55,610 nucleotides of DNA from assembly GCA_028724885.1 (NCBI GenBank), contig JAQYTJ010000010.1:1-55610 (forward strand), in the 5' to 3' direction. The notes under the pieces were generated by a model that worked only from the letters and a program-made list of their open reading frames with translations, did not search any database and had not been told where the DNA came from. Positions 45,010 through 53,854 of the stretch are shown one piece after another (the stretch's first letter is position 1; each line of letters begins with the position of its first letter). The translations under genes and the position numbers were made by a program. This DNA is from Bacteroidales bacterium (GTDB lineage: Bacteria > Bacteroidota > Bacteroidia > Bacteroidales > UBA932).

Positions 45010-46989
45010 ATGAAAAAGTTGAATTTCCTTGCCTTTGCTTGCGCAATTTCGATGGTTGCCGTATCTTGCGGCAATATGAGCAACATAGACAATATTCCCG
45101 AGGCTAATTCCAGCGAGATCGCCAGGGTCGAGCCGCCATCCTGGTGGATTGGCATGAAGACCAGGCTCCAGCTTATGGTCCAGGGAAAAGGCATTTCCGG
45201 CTATCAGGTATCTATCGAAGACTATAATGGTGTGAAGGTGAAGGAAGTGCACAAGGCAGACAACCTCGATTTCATATTCATAGACATCGATGTAAGCACC
45301 ACTGCGCGCCCTGGCACTTTCTATCTCATATTCTCGAAAGGAAATGAGCAATTCAAGTACGCATACACTCTCTCAGAGCGTTCCAAAGGCTCTGAGAGCA
45401 GGACAAGTTTCAACAATTCTGACCTAATTTATTTAATAAATCCAGATCGCTTCGCTAATGGCGATCCTACGAATGATTCTACCTCCGTGACTACCGAACC
45501 ATGCAACCGCAAAGCTCCTTTCGGTCGTCACGGAGGAGACATTCAAGGCATCATAGACCATCTGGATTACATAGCCGACCTTGGGGCGACTGCCATCTGG
45601 CCCACGCCACTGCTGGAAGACAATCTAAAGGAGGAGTCCTACCATGGCTATGCCTGCACGGACTATTACAGGATTGATCCTCGCTTCGGGACTAACGAGC
45701 TTTACAAGGAAATGGTCTCCAAGGCTCACGAAAAGGGGCTGAAGGTCATCATGGACGTGGTGACGAACCATTGCGGGATTGACCATTGGTGGATGAAGGA
45801 CATGCCTTTCAAGGACTGGGTCAACATGCATGACGAATATGTCGGGACGTCGCATCGTTTCTCCGTACTCACCGACCCTTACGGATCGCAGCATGACCGT
45901 GAAATCATGAGTAGAGGCTGGTTCGTTCCCTCAATGCCGGACATGAATCTGGACAATCCTTTCGTTCTCAATTATTTCGAGCAGTGGGCAGTGTGGTGGA
46001 TTGAGTATGCAGGTCTGGATGGCCTGCGGGTGGACACATACCCCTATAACGCAAAAGAGGCGATGAGCGAATGGTGCGCATCGGTTCGTCGTGAATATCC
46101 TGGGATGAACATCGTTGGGGAATGCTGGGATCACTCCCCTGCTGCAATCGCCTATTGGCAGGCCGGCAATGGGAACAAGGACGGATTCGACACGAATCTG
46201 CCGACGGTCATGGATTTTCCGCTTTTCGAAGCAATGTGCAGGTCTCTCGGCGTCGGGCCTCGTGGATCGATCGGGGACATTACGGACGTGTATAATTCTT
46301 TGTCTGGCGACTATGCGTACACGAATCCGCTCAATCTGCTGATTTTCTTCGCGAATCACGACTGTTTGCGATTCGGGGACATCGTCCGCAGGAATCCTGA
46401 TAAAATGAAGATAGCATATTCAATTCTCGCCACCATGCGTGGCATACCGCAGATTTTCTACGGGGACGAAATGATGTTTGCCAACGGAACTCAGCATAAG
46501 AGCGACGGAATGCTCCGAATGGACTTTCCTGGCGGATGGGATGGCGACAAAGTAAATCTATTCACGGTAGAGGGGCGTGCTGAGGCAGCTGCAAATCATG
46601 CAACCCTCGCTGCTGATTCCACGACTTTCAACGCCACGAAGAGCACCAGGGACACAGTCTTAGCAAATGCTGCTTCGCTCCATGACTATGCCTCCAGGCT
46701 GTTTAACTGGCGCAAAGGCAAATCCGTCATCCATGCAGGCAAGACACTCGAATTCCTGCCGCACGACAACGCCTACGCCTATTTCCGCTACAACGACTCG
46801 GAGACTGTGTTCGTATTCATTAACAATTCCGCCGAATATTGCAAGATTCCATGGGACGATTATGCTGAAATAACGTCTAAGCTTCCTTCCGCCGGCCTCA
46901 ACGTAATGACCGGCGAGACAATCACCATTGACCAGGACACAAAAGTCCCACCAACCACGGCCCTGATCGTTGAATACTCGCTAAAGTGA
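45010..46989 (+). CDS. GH13 neopullulanase/cyclomaltodextrinase-like lipoprotein (SusA-like)
   Basis: 659 residues. Lipobox VAVSCGNMSNIDN lacks the acidic run after Cys, so it may face the periplasm. The N-terminal domain (about 35-120: ARVEPPSWWIGMKTRLQLMVQG, RPGTFYLIFSKG) resembles the cyclomaltodextrinase N domain. The barrel has IDHLDYIADLGATAIWPTPLLED, MDVVTNHCGIDHWW, GLRVDTYPYN (nucleophile), IVGECWD (acid/base) and FANHDCLRFGD (stabiliser). It should cut maltodextrins or pullulan to small sugars, as SusA does. It is the last gene of the operon, 25 bp after the other GH13 gene, and ends before a strong hairpin. Confidence 0.9.
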   Translation: MKKLNFLAFACAISMVAVSCGNMSNIDNIPEANSSEIARVEPPSWWIGMKTRLQLMVQGKGISGYQVSIEDYNGVKVKEVHKADNLDFIFIDIDVSTTARPGTFYLIFSKGNEQFKYAYTLSERSKGSESRTSFNNSDLIYLINPDRFANGDPTNDSTSVTTEPCNRKAPFGRHGGDIQGIIDHLDYIADLGATAIWPTPLLEDNLKEESYHGYACTDYYRIDPRFGTNELYKEMVSKAHEKGLKVIMDVVTNHCGIDHWWMKDMPFKDWVNMHDEYVGTSHRFSVLTDPYGSQHDREIMSRGWFVPSMPDMNLDNPFVLNYFEQWAVWWIEYAGLDGLRVDTYPYNAKEAMSEWCASVRREYPGMNIVGECWDHSPAAIAYWQAGNGNKDGFDTNLPTVMDFPLFEAMCRSLGVGPRGSIGDITDVYNSLSGDYAYTNPLNLLIFFANHDCLRFGDIVRRNPDKMKIAYSILATMRGIPQIFYGDEMMFANGTQHKSDGMLRMDFPGGWDGDKVNLFTVEGRAEAAANHATLAADSTTFNATKSTRDTVLANAASLHDYASRLFNWRKGKSVIHAGKTLEFLPHDNAYAYFRYNDSETVFVFINNSAEYCKIPWDDYAEITSKLPSAGLNVMTGETITIDQDTKVPPTTALIVEYSLK

Positions 46990-46995
46990 ACGAAA

Positions 46996-47028
46996 AAAGG
47001 CTGCCTGATATGGGCAGCCTGAATTTTT
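46996..47028. terminator. Bidirectional terminator between the sus operon and ferredoxin
   Basis: AGGCTGCC and GGCAGCCT form an 8-bp stem with a 7-nt loop. On the plus strand a TTTTT run follows; on the minus strand the opposite side gives TTTTTT. It can therefore stop transcription from both convergent units. Confidence 0.8.
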
Positions 47029-47041
47029 CACATTAAGATTG

Positions 47042-47215
47042 TTATTCCGCAGGATGTATAGCTCCCATAGGGCAAACATCGGCGCATGTGCCGCAGTCGA
47101 TGCAGGCATCCGGATCTATGTGATAAACGTCACCTTCGTGGATAGCACCCTGAGGGCATTCGCTTGCACAAGTGCCGCAAGCCACACAATCAGTTTCAGA
47201 AATCTTGTAAGCCAT
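47042..47215 (-). CDS. Small ferredoxin with two 4Fe-4S clusters
   Basis: 57 residues, starting MAYKISETD and ending GAIHPAE. Two CxxCxxCxxxCP-type motifs are present: CVACGTCASECP (10-21) and CIDCGTCADVCP (38-49), the classic bacterial 2[4Fe-4S] arrangement. It carries low-potential electrons in anaerobic metabolism, for example for pyruvate oxidation or hydrogenase. It has a good promoter (47269-47300) and a terminator, so it is a single-gene unit. The sequence is too short for many length filters but is clearly real. Confidence 0.95.
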   Translation of the reverse strand: MAYKISETDCVACGTCASECPQGAIHEGDVYHIDPDACIDCGTCADVCPMGAIHPAE

Positions 47216-47268
47216 AATATTTAAAAATTAATCGTTATGTAAGCAATTCGTAGCTCGAAAGCCGATTG

Positions 47269-47300
47269 CAAATATATATCCTTAATTTCTCAAAAACAAA
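47269..47300 (-). promoter_or_regulatory. Promoter of the ferredoxin gene, TTTG-N20-TATATTTG
   Basis: On the minus strand TATATTTG (plus 47269-47276) has TTTG (plus 47297-47300) 20 nt upstream. The -33 part overlaps the end of the upstream membrane-protein gene. The leader is about 48 nt. Confidence 0.7.
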
Positions 47301-48331
47301 CCCCAGATTGTAAAAAAGACTAGAGCCATAGCCACCTTGATACCCTTTGCTTTTATGAACGCCAGGCGGCTATCAGCTAGCAGCGGCAGGCCGACATGCC
47401 CCTCCTGCACAAGCGAATTCGTAAAAAGCACAGGGAAAGGAATCATGCCGCTAGCAAACAACGTCACGAATATCAAGTGCGGCCCAGATTCGGGAATGAG
47501 ACCTATCAGAATTGCCAGCAGCATCATTATCGCAGTGTTGCCTTTTATCCAGTCATTCAGATCCACGAAATGGAAAAGCGTTCCTATTACGATAAGCATC
47601 CCAAAAGTCCAAGCGAATATGCTAGGCAAGTGCTTGCAAACCACATGCTCCCACAAATACTCCTCAACGAAATGGTCTGAAGCGAATATGGCAGCCCCCA
47701 ATACAACGAGGCTCAGGGTACCGAACAGCCAGTACATCCAGTCTTCACTAAGCAGGTTCAATCCATCTGGCTCGGCCTCATGACCATCTTCGAGAAGGCC
47801 TGACAATAAAGCAATTAGAAATATTCCTACGCCTAAGAAAAGAGCTATCCTCCGCCATCCCCAATGCCTGATACCATGTTTTCCCGCCTCAACATCTTCC
47901 TGGTGACAATCGTAAGTATCTTCCAGACGAGTAGGAATGGCTCTGCCTTTCTTGTAAAAAATATCTGCCAGCAGGCCTGTGGCAACTGCCAGCACGAAAA
48001 GCATCAAGAACAGCAGAGAAGCCTTGCCAGGGAACATTGCCAGCATCATGAAAGCCTCATCACCTGCCGTGGCAATCATCATTGCCAGCAAGGCACCGAA
48101 ACTCAGCATCTTGTGCGTATAAAGGGAAACGACAGCAAAGCCTCCAACGCAGCCAGGCACCGCCCCGAGCAAAGCCGACAGAAGAACTTGCAAGAAACTG
48201 TTCTTTTTAAGTCCATTGAATATCCTGCCGTTCGACTCCACGTTGAACGACTCTATGAGCATCATCATGATGACGACAAGACCGCTTATGAGAACAGCAC
48301 TTCGAAGAGCATCTAAAAAGACATTCAGCAT
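47282..48331 (-). CDS. ArsP_2-type membrane protein, putative manganese/heavy-metal exporter
   Basis: 349 residues with roughly ten hydrophobic segments in two halves, joined by a charged cytoplasmic loop (about 125-165, with Asp, Glu and His: DTYDCHQEDVEAGKHG). The segments ALLGAVPGCVGGFAVVSLYTHKMLSFGALLAMMIATAGDEAFMML and the matching second-half LIGLIPESGPHLIFVTLFASG resemble the 'putative 10TM heavy-metal exporter' family often labelled manganese transporter. Transport activity is inferred from the family. The start codon lies in GGAATATG. It follows the DUF1573 gene by 4 bp. Confidence 0.8.
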   Translation of the reverse strand: MLNVFLDALRSAVLISGLVVIMMMLIESFNVESNGRIFNGLKKNSFLQVLLSALLGAVPGCVGGFAVVSLYTHKMLSFGALLAMMIATAGDEAFMMLAMFPGKASLLFLMLFVLAVATGLLADIFYKKGRAIPTRLEDTYDCHQEDVEAGKHGIRHWGWRRIALFLGVGIFLIALLSGLLEDGHEAEPDGLNLLSEDWMYWLFGTLSLVVLGAAIFASDHFVEEYLWEHVVCKHLPSIFAWTFGMLIVIGTLFHFVDLNDWIKGNTAIMMLLAILIGLIPESGPHLIFVTLFASGMIPFPVLFTNSLVQEGHVGLPLLADSRLAFIKAKGIKVAMALVFFTIWGLFLRN

Positions 48332-48335
48332 ATTC

Positions 48336-49517
48336 CTAATCTATCCAGCCAGTTACGAATAAGTTAATGATGGGCCGTAATGGGGAGTTCGTGTAAAGGT
48401 TTATAACCAACAGAGTCTCCCCCTTCGGCAAGCCAGCCGTATCCAGAATGAAATGCAGGGAGGAACTCATGCCTGGTGCCATTTCCTCAACGGGTTCCAG
48501 CTTCAGATGAGAGCTCTCGGAGTCTGCCTTGTATATTCTTAAAACGCTCTTCCCTTTATTCGTAAAGCCGAAGGCACCACTCACAATCGTGCCAGCAGAA
48601 ACTTTCTCGAATGAATATGTGCTCTCAGTGAACATGGGCTGCGAGCCATTCTTTCTCTGCTGATCTGTCCATGAAGAGAAATTCTCCTTCGTGATAGCAA
48701 AAATGCCGATCTTTTCGTGACCGGCACCAAGATTCGGATTCGGATCAGAGACCATCGCCTCCTCGCCAGCAACCTTACCCTGCACGCCGGAACCGGAAGC
48801 CTTGAATACCCTGCCACCGACTACAGGCGTAGCATAATAATAATTCTTTCCCCATAGCGACCTGTCCGACGTGATTACGTATGACATAGTGGCAGTCCCA
48901 CCTGCTGGAATCGGATTCTGAGACAGCTTTAAAGAAAGATTCCGGCTGATGTCCTTGAACGTAACGTTCAGAGGACCAGAACCAAGGTTAGCCACCTTCA
49001 CTTCTCCACTCTTCTGCTCGCCTTGGGAAAGATTACCACCCTTTATTTCAGCCGACTTCATGCCCATATTTCCGAAATGGACAGGATACATCTCCTTAAG
49101 GCTTAGCTTCTTGGCATGACTCTCACCACGGAGTCTCAGCACTATTGGCTTTTTCTGTCCGGAAATATATACAGTCAGAGTCTTATCAAATGGATACGCC
49201 CCTTCGTCATTGCTGTAAGTCGCCTTTATAGTCCCGCTCTCGCCGGCTTTGAGAGGCTGCCTAGTCCATTCAACATTGGTGCAGCCGCACGACGAGACCA
49301 CGTTATATATCACTACAGCCTTGGAGCCAACATTTTTCGCCTTGAAAGTAGCTGTCACGGCTCCGTCCGAAAGCATTATGTCGCCGAAATCATAAATCAA
49401 TCGGTCGAACTCGACGGAGCCGAACGTCTTGCCACCATTGCTGCCCTGAGCCAAGGCAGGGAAAGATAGCAGCAAAGCTGTCAGAATCGCAGATGATACA
49501 GTCAGTATATTTCTCAT
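48336..49517 (-). CDS. Exported DUF1573-domain protein
   Basis: 393 residues from MRNILTVSSAILTALLLSFPALAQG, which gives a proper signal peptide; a frame 15 codons longer exists but would spoil it. A DUF1573 Ig-like domain is clear at about 35-125 (LIYDFGDIMLSDGAVTATFKAKNVG, VVSSCGCTNVEWTRQPLKAGESGTIKATY). Two further Ig-like domains of the same design follow at about 135-240 and 280-390. Such ASH/MSP-like domains are common in Bacteroidota periplasmic or surface proteins of unknown role. It is divergent from parE and precedes the metal-exporter-like gene by 4 bp. Confidence 0.85.
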   Translation of the reverse strand: MRNILTVSSAILTALLLSFPALAQGSNGGKTFGSVEFDRLIYDFGDIMLSDGAVTATFKAKNVGSKAVVIYNVVSSCGCTNVEWTRQPLKAGESGTIKATYSNDEGAYPFDKTLTVYISGQKKPIVLRLRGESHAKKLSLKEMYPVHFGNMGMKSAEIKGGNLSQGEQKSGEVKVANLGSGPLNVTFKDISRNLSLKLSQNPIPAGGTATMSYVITSDRSLWGKNYYYATPVVGGRVFKASGSGVQGKVAGEEAMVSDPNPNLGAGHEKIGIFAITKENFSSWTDQQRKNGSQPMFTESTYSFEKVSAGTIVSGAFGFTNKGKSVLRIYKADSESSHLKLEPVEEMAPGMSSSLHFILDTAGLPKGETLLVINLYTNSPLRPIINLFVTGWID

Positions 49518-49612
49518 ATTAATAAAAAAGAGCATCGTAATTTTCTGCAAATTTCTTTCCATATGCGAAGATATGACAATTGGGCAGGCTTTAAAATCAG
49601 GCAGATTATTTG

Positions 49613-49620
49613 TAATTTTG
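49613..49620 (+). promoter_or_regulatory. -7 element TAATTTTG of the parE operon
   Basis: A TAnnTTTG match ending 16 nt before the parE ATG. A weak TTTA-like -33 stands about 20 nt upstream. The leader would be about 10 nt. Confidence 0.5.
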
Positions 49621-49636
49621 TAGTTCTCGTTAAGAT

Positions 49637-51574
49637 ATGAGCATGGAACAAGGAATAAGCAATTACAGTGATGACAAGATAAAACATCTTGAAGATGTCG
49701 ACCATATCCGAAGGAGACCCGGAATGTATATCGGGCGTCTGGGGAATGGCTCGAACCAAGGGGACGGCATTTACGTGTTGCTGAAGGAAATCATTGACAA
49801 TAGCGTGGACGAATTCTCCGCTGGATTTGGAAATAAAATCATAATCGACATTAAAGACAATGTAGTGACCGTCAGAGATTTCGGACGAGGCATCCCACTC
49901 AACTCCGTGGTTATCACCACAAGCAAGCTGAACACTGGCGCAAAATTCGACGATGGCGTGTTCAAGAAATCCGTAGGACTGAACGGAGTCGGCACTAAGG
50001 CCGTCAACGCCCTGTCGGAGGAATACTACGTAGAGTCTTTCCGCGACGGAGAAAGTTCTTTCGCGCTCTACAGCCGAGGCACGCTGAAAGATAGTGGCAA
50101 GAAGCAAAACGTAAATGAGAAAAACGGCACGCTTGTAAGGTTCAAGCCGGATGTCGAGATGTTCGGCCACTTCCAATTCAACATGGATTATGTGGAGACC
50201 ATGGTGAAGAACTATTCCTACCTGAAGAAAGGTCTCGCCCTCGTTCTTAACGGCGCGACATACAAGTCGGAAAACGGCCTCCTCGATTTAGTCAGGGACA
50301 GCCTCTCCGAGACTCCACTCTACGAGCCTGTTCACCTAGAGGGCGAAGATATAGAGATAGTCCTCACCCACGGCAACTCTTACGGAGAGAATGTAGCCTC
50401 CTTCGTAAACGGACAGAACACCAGGGACGGAGGAACTCATCTGGCAGCATTCAGGGAGGCAATCGCCAAGACTCTTAAAGACTATTACAAGAAAAATTAT
50501 GTCCCTGAGGACTGTCGGCAGGGCATCATAGGGGCAATCAGCATTCAGATACAGGAGCCTAATTTCGAAGGCCAGACAAAGACGAAGCTCGGATCTACCT
50601 ACATGTGGGAGAAATTTCTCACGGATGAGCATGGGAACAAGATCCTGAATCCTGATGGTTCCCAGGTGATTGACCGTGGGCCTACAATCCGTTCCTTCGT
50701 GAATGATTTCGTGGCAAAGAATCTGGATAACTACCTGAGGATGAATTTGGATGTCGCCGCCATCATCGAGGAGAAAATAAAGGCATCGCAGGCTGAGCGA
50801 GAAGAGATATCCGGGATTCAGAAGAAGACCCGTGAACGCAACAAAAGGGCAAACGTTTATAACAGGAAACTCCGCGACTGCCGCTACCATTACGGCGAGA
50901 AAGTGCCTAAGGACAAGGAAGAGTTCGCAGAAAAATCCAGCATATTCATAACTGAGGGAGATTCTGCGTCCGGAACGATCACTAAGGTGCGAAATGCCAA
51001 CTATCAGGCAGTCTTCAGCCTTAGAGGCAAGCCAATCAACTGCTACAAGGAAAGCCACAAGAGAGTAGCCGAAAATGAGGAGTTGAATCTGCTGATATCT
51101 GCCCTCGGCGTAGAAGAAGACCTTGCAAACCTGAGGTACAATAACATAATAGTGGCGACCGATGCCGATGATGATGGGATGCACATCAGGATGCTGGTTC
51201 TGACATTCTTCATGAAATATTACCCTGAGCTTATCCGTCGTGGCCACGTTTTCATACTCCAGACCCCGCTGTTCAGGGTTGCGAATAAGAAAGAAAGGCG
51301 CTACTGCTATTCCGACGAGGAGAAAGCGGCAGCGATAAATGCCTTGAAGACAAGCTTGCAGATTACTCGATTCAAGGGTCTGGGAGAAATATCCTCCGAT
51401 GAGTTCGTGAATTTCATCGGGGACGACATGAGGCTTGACATGGTGAAACTCTCCGAGGAAGAATCCATTAATGAAATACTGGAATTCTACATGGGAGACA
51501 ACACAATCGACAGGCAAAATTTCATCAGGGCCAACCTGAAATCAGAGACTGAATTGGAAGGCGTTAATATTTAG
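49637..51574 (+). CDS. parE: DNA topoisomerase IV subunit B
   Basis: 645 residues. GHKL ATPase: HIRRRPGMYIG, EIIDNSVDEFSAG, VRDFGRGIPL and SVGLNGVGTKAVNALS. The TOPRIM domain has FITEGDSASGTI and ATDADDDGMHIRML, with the acidic Mg-binding residues. The wording of the N-terminal part (GRLGNGSNQGDGIYVLLKEIIDNS) matches Bacteroides ParE rather than GyrB. With ParC (not in the window) it unlinks daughter chromosomes. Start choice: MSMEQ at 49637 or MEQ at 49643. It heads a plus-strand operon with a 4-bp gap to the next gene. Confidence 0.92.
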   Translation: MSMEQGISNYSDDKIKHLEDVDHIRRRPGMYIGRLGNGSNQGDGIYVLLKEIIDNSVDEFSAGFGNKIIIDIKDNVVTVRDFGRGIPLNSVVITTSKLNTGAKFDDGVFKKSVGLNGVGTKAVNALSEEYYVESFRDGESSFALYSRGTLKDSGKKQNVNEKNGTLVRFKPDVEMFGHFQFNMDYVETMVKNYSYLKKGLALVLNGATYKSENGLLDLVRDSLSETPLYEPVHLEGEDIEIVLTHGNSYGENVASFVNGQNTRDGGTHLAAFREAIAKTLKDYYKKNYVPEDCRQGIIGAISIQIQEPNFEGQTKTKLGSTYMWEKFLTDEHGNKILNPDGSQVIDRGPTIRSFVNDFVAKNLDNYLRMNLDVAAIIEEKIKASQAEREEISGIQKKTRERNKRANVYNRKLRDCRYHYGEKVPKDKEEFAEKSSIFITEGDSASGTITKVRNANYQAVFSLRGKPINCYKESHKRVAENEELNLLISALGVEEDLANLRYNNIIVATDADDDGMHIRMLVLTFFMKYYPELIRRGHVFILQTPLFRVANKKERRYCYSDEEKAAAINALKTSLQITRFKGLGEISSDEFVNFIGDDMRLDMVKLSEEESINEILEFYMGDNTIDRQNFIRANLKSETELEGVNI

Positions 51575-51578
51575 GGAT

Positions 51579-52136
51579 ATGAGCAAGTGGTCAAAATTCT
51601 GCGGATGGCTGCTGAAAAAGATGGGGTGGACCTCTGACAGCGGCCCGATTCCAGAGCAAAAGGCGATAGTGCTTGGAGTGCCTCACACATCGGCGTGGGA
51701 CTTCATAATATCTTACCTTTTCTACACCCAATTCGACAGAGCAGCCCATGTGATGATAAAAAAGGAATTCTTCTTTTGGCCGGTAGGCCCGATCCTCAGA
51801 AAATGCGGGTGCATTCCAGTGGACAGGAGCAATTCCGTCACCCTACTGAAGAGTCTCATAGAGGAAATGGAGAAAGTCGATTACTTCATATTGGCAATAG
51901 CTCCGGAAGGAACCAGGAAAGCCATCAGGAAATGGAAGACAGGATATCACCTGATTGCTAAGGAAGTCGGATGCCCTGTTTACGCCGGGTATTTCGACTG
52001 GGGCAGAAAGCACGTAGGAATCGGAGAAAAATTTCCTCTAACTGATGACGCCAGGGCTGATACCGACCGGCTGCAAGCCCTATACGAAAAAATGAATATG
52101 CAAGGCAAGAATAAAGACGGTTACATCACTCACTAA
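51579..52136 (+). CDS. PlsC-like 1-acyl-glycerol-phosphate acyltransferase
   Basis: 185 residues, a short member of the lysophospholipid acyltransferase family. The catalytic HX4D motif is PHTSAWDF (about residues 36-43). A second block GCIPVDRSNS and a third APEGTRK (about 109-115) match the substrate-binding motifs. No strong membrane segment is visible, so it is probably peripheral. It should transfer an acyl chain to lysophosphatidate or a related lipid. Its neighbour downstream is an acyl-CoA synthetase, which makes a lipid role coherent. It starts 4 bp after parE. Confidence 0.85.
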   Translation: MSKWSKFCGWLLKKMGWTSDSGPIPEQKAIVLGVPHTSAWDFIISYLFYTQFDRAAHVMIKKEFFFWPVGPILRKCGCIPVDRSNSVTLLKSLIEEMEKVDYFILAIAPEGTRKAIRKWKTGYHLIAKEVGCPVYAGYFDWGRKHVGIGEKFPLTDDARADTDRLQALYEKMNMQGKNKDGYITH

Positions 52137-52146
52137 TGCTAATGCC

Positions 52147-53841
52147 ATGGCTGGTAAATTTTTCTTGACAAACAAAGAGTCCTACATGACTACCCTGGCA
52201 AAGTTGTTCGACTATGCAACAGACAACTTCGCCAAGCGCCACATGGCAAAATCGGTCGACGATGTACAGGAATACACTTACGAGTCTTTCCGGCACAAGT
52301 GTCTAGAGCTGTCGCACCGATTCAACCGCTATGGCATCAGTGCAGGCGACAAGATAGCAATCTATTCCCAGAACATGCCTAACTGGACGGTGGCGATGTT
52401 TTCCTGCGTGCCTTTCGGCAGGGTCACGGTTCCGGTTCTCCCGGACTCATCCGAGAACGAGCTCACGAATATCCTGGCGCATTCGGAATGTAAGGCAATA
52501 TTCATTTCCAAGCGCCTACTGCCGAATCTCAGCGAAGAGGCAAAGGCTCGTCTTACCCTCGTCATAGACATAGAAACTTTCGAGCTCATCAAGAAGGACG
52601 ACTCGGCATTCACTTGCGAAGGCCACGTAATGGAGCCTCAGCCAGATGACCTAGCATCAATAATCTACACTTCTGGGACTTCAGGCAAAGCCAAAGGCGT
52701 CATGCTGTCGCACCGAAATTTCTGCCAGAATCTCATTGAGGCGGCTCACGCACAAAAAGCGAACAAAAGGGATCGCTGGCTGTCGATTCTGCCTATGTCC
52801 CACACCTACGAGATGGCATTCAGCGTGTTATATCCTCTGTACGTCGGAGGCTGCGTCTATTATATTCGCAAGCTCCCTACCCCTTCCATCTTGATGAACG
52901 CCATGCAGAAGGTGCATCCATCTATAATGTGTGCCGTGCCTCTTATTATCGAGAAAATCTATAAGTCTAGCATAGTGCCGACGATAGAGAAAAGCCGCGT
53001 ACTCTCGTGGATGCATAAGAATATGCCTTGGCTTCTGTACACATTGATTGGAAAGAAAATCAAGAAGAGCTTTGGTGGCAAGATGAAGTTCTTCGGCATC
53101 GGAGGTTCGAAACTGGATCCGACCGTGGAGGCTTTCCTGAAGAAAATTCATTTCCCTTATGCCATCGGCTATGGAATGACCGAATGCGCTCCTCTCGTAA
53201 CTAATGCGTGCGTAGGCAAGACATGTGTAGGGTCAATCGGAGTACCTGCCTATAACGTTGAGGTGAAGCTGATGAACGCTGACCCTGAGACCGGGGAAGG
53301 AGAAATCGTAGTCAAAGGGGATAATGTGATGCTTGGGTACTATCGCGACCCTGAAAGAACGAGAAGCGTGCTTTCTGAAGACGGCTGGCTGCGAACCGGC
53401 GACCTTGCCACGGTGGACTCAAAGGGGAGATATTTCATAAAAGGAAGGCTAGGGAATATGATAGTGGGGCCTTCGGGAGAGAATATATATCCTGAGGAAA
53501 TAGAGGGCGTGATAAACGGCATACGTGGGGTGAACGAGTCGCTGGTGGTACAAATGGAGGGCAAGCTGGTAGCCTTAGTGAAATTCGACGAAAGCGTGCT
53601 GAACTGGAATCAGGAAGGCGAAGACAAGTTTTTCGAGAATCTAGAAGCGAGAAAGAAGGCGATTCTTGAATATGTCAACAAGCACGTTAGCAAGCAGTCG
53701 AAAATCAGCGAGGTGGAGCCTATGAAGGGGGATTTCGAGAAGACCGCCACCAACAAGATCCGCCGGTTCCTGTACAAGGGGAAGAAAGGCTCATCCCAGA
53801 AAGAATCTGGCTCAGAAAACAAGGAAGACAAAATTCAATAA
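52147..53841 (+). CDS. Long-chain fatty acyl-CoA synthetase (AMP-binding), second copy
   Basis: 564 residues. ANL motifs: IYTSGTSGKAKGVMLSHRN (phosphate loop, about 174-192), YAIGYGMTECAPLVTN (about 338-353), EDGWLRTGDLATVD and FIKGRLGNMIVGPSGENIYPEE, with the end EKTATNKIRRFLYK followed by a charged Lys/Ser/Glu tail. It activates fatty acids to CoA thioesters. It is a paralogue of the enzyme at 12589-14232. A start at 52186 (MTTLAKLFDYATDNF) is a serious alternative, since the first 13 residues look unconserved. It lies 10 bp after the PlsC-like gene, which could use its product. Confidence 0.9.
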   Translation: MAGKFFLTNKESYMTTLAKLFDYATDNFAKRHMAKSVDDVQEYTYESFRHKCLELSHRFNRYGISAGDKIAIYSQNMPNWTVAMFSCVPFGRVTVPVLPDSSENELTNILAHSECKAIFISKRLLPNLSEEAKARLTLVIDIETFELIKKDDSAFTCEGHVMEPQPDDLASIIYTSGTSGKAKGVMLSHRNFCQNLIEAAHAQKANKRDRWLSILPMSHTYEMAFSVLYPLYVGGCVYYIRKLPTPSILMNAMQKVHPSIMCAVPLIIEKIYKSSIVPTIEKSRVLSWMHKNMPWLLYTLIGKKIKKSFGGKMKFFGIGGSKLDPTVEAFLKKIHFPYAIGYGMTECAPLVTNACVGKTCVGSIGVPAYNVEVKLMNADPETGEGEIVVKGDNVMLGYYRDPERTRSVLSEDGWLRTGDLATVDSKGRYFIKGRLGNMIVGPSGENIYPEEIEGVINGIRGVNESLVVQMEGKLVALVKFDESVLNWNQEGEDKFFENLEARKKAILEYVNKHVSKQSKISEVEPMKGDFEKTATNKIRRFLYKGKKGSSQKESGSENKEDKIQ

Positions 53842-53854
53842 AACGTCTACGAAT

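Noticed and set aside
49571..50176. Long minus-strand frame opposite parE, and others of 60-390 codons opposite strong genes
   Set aside because: They lie antisense to well-supported genes, show no family motifs and arise from codon bias; treated as shadows.
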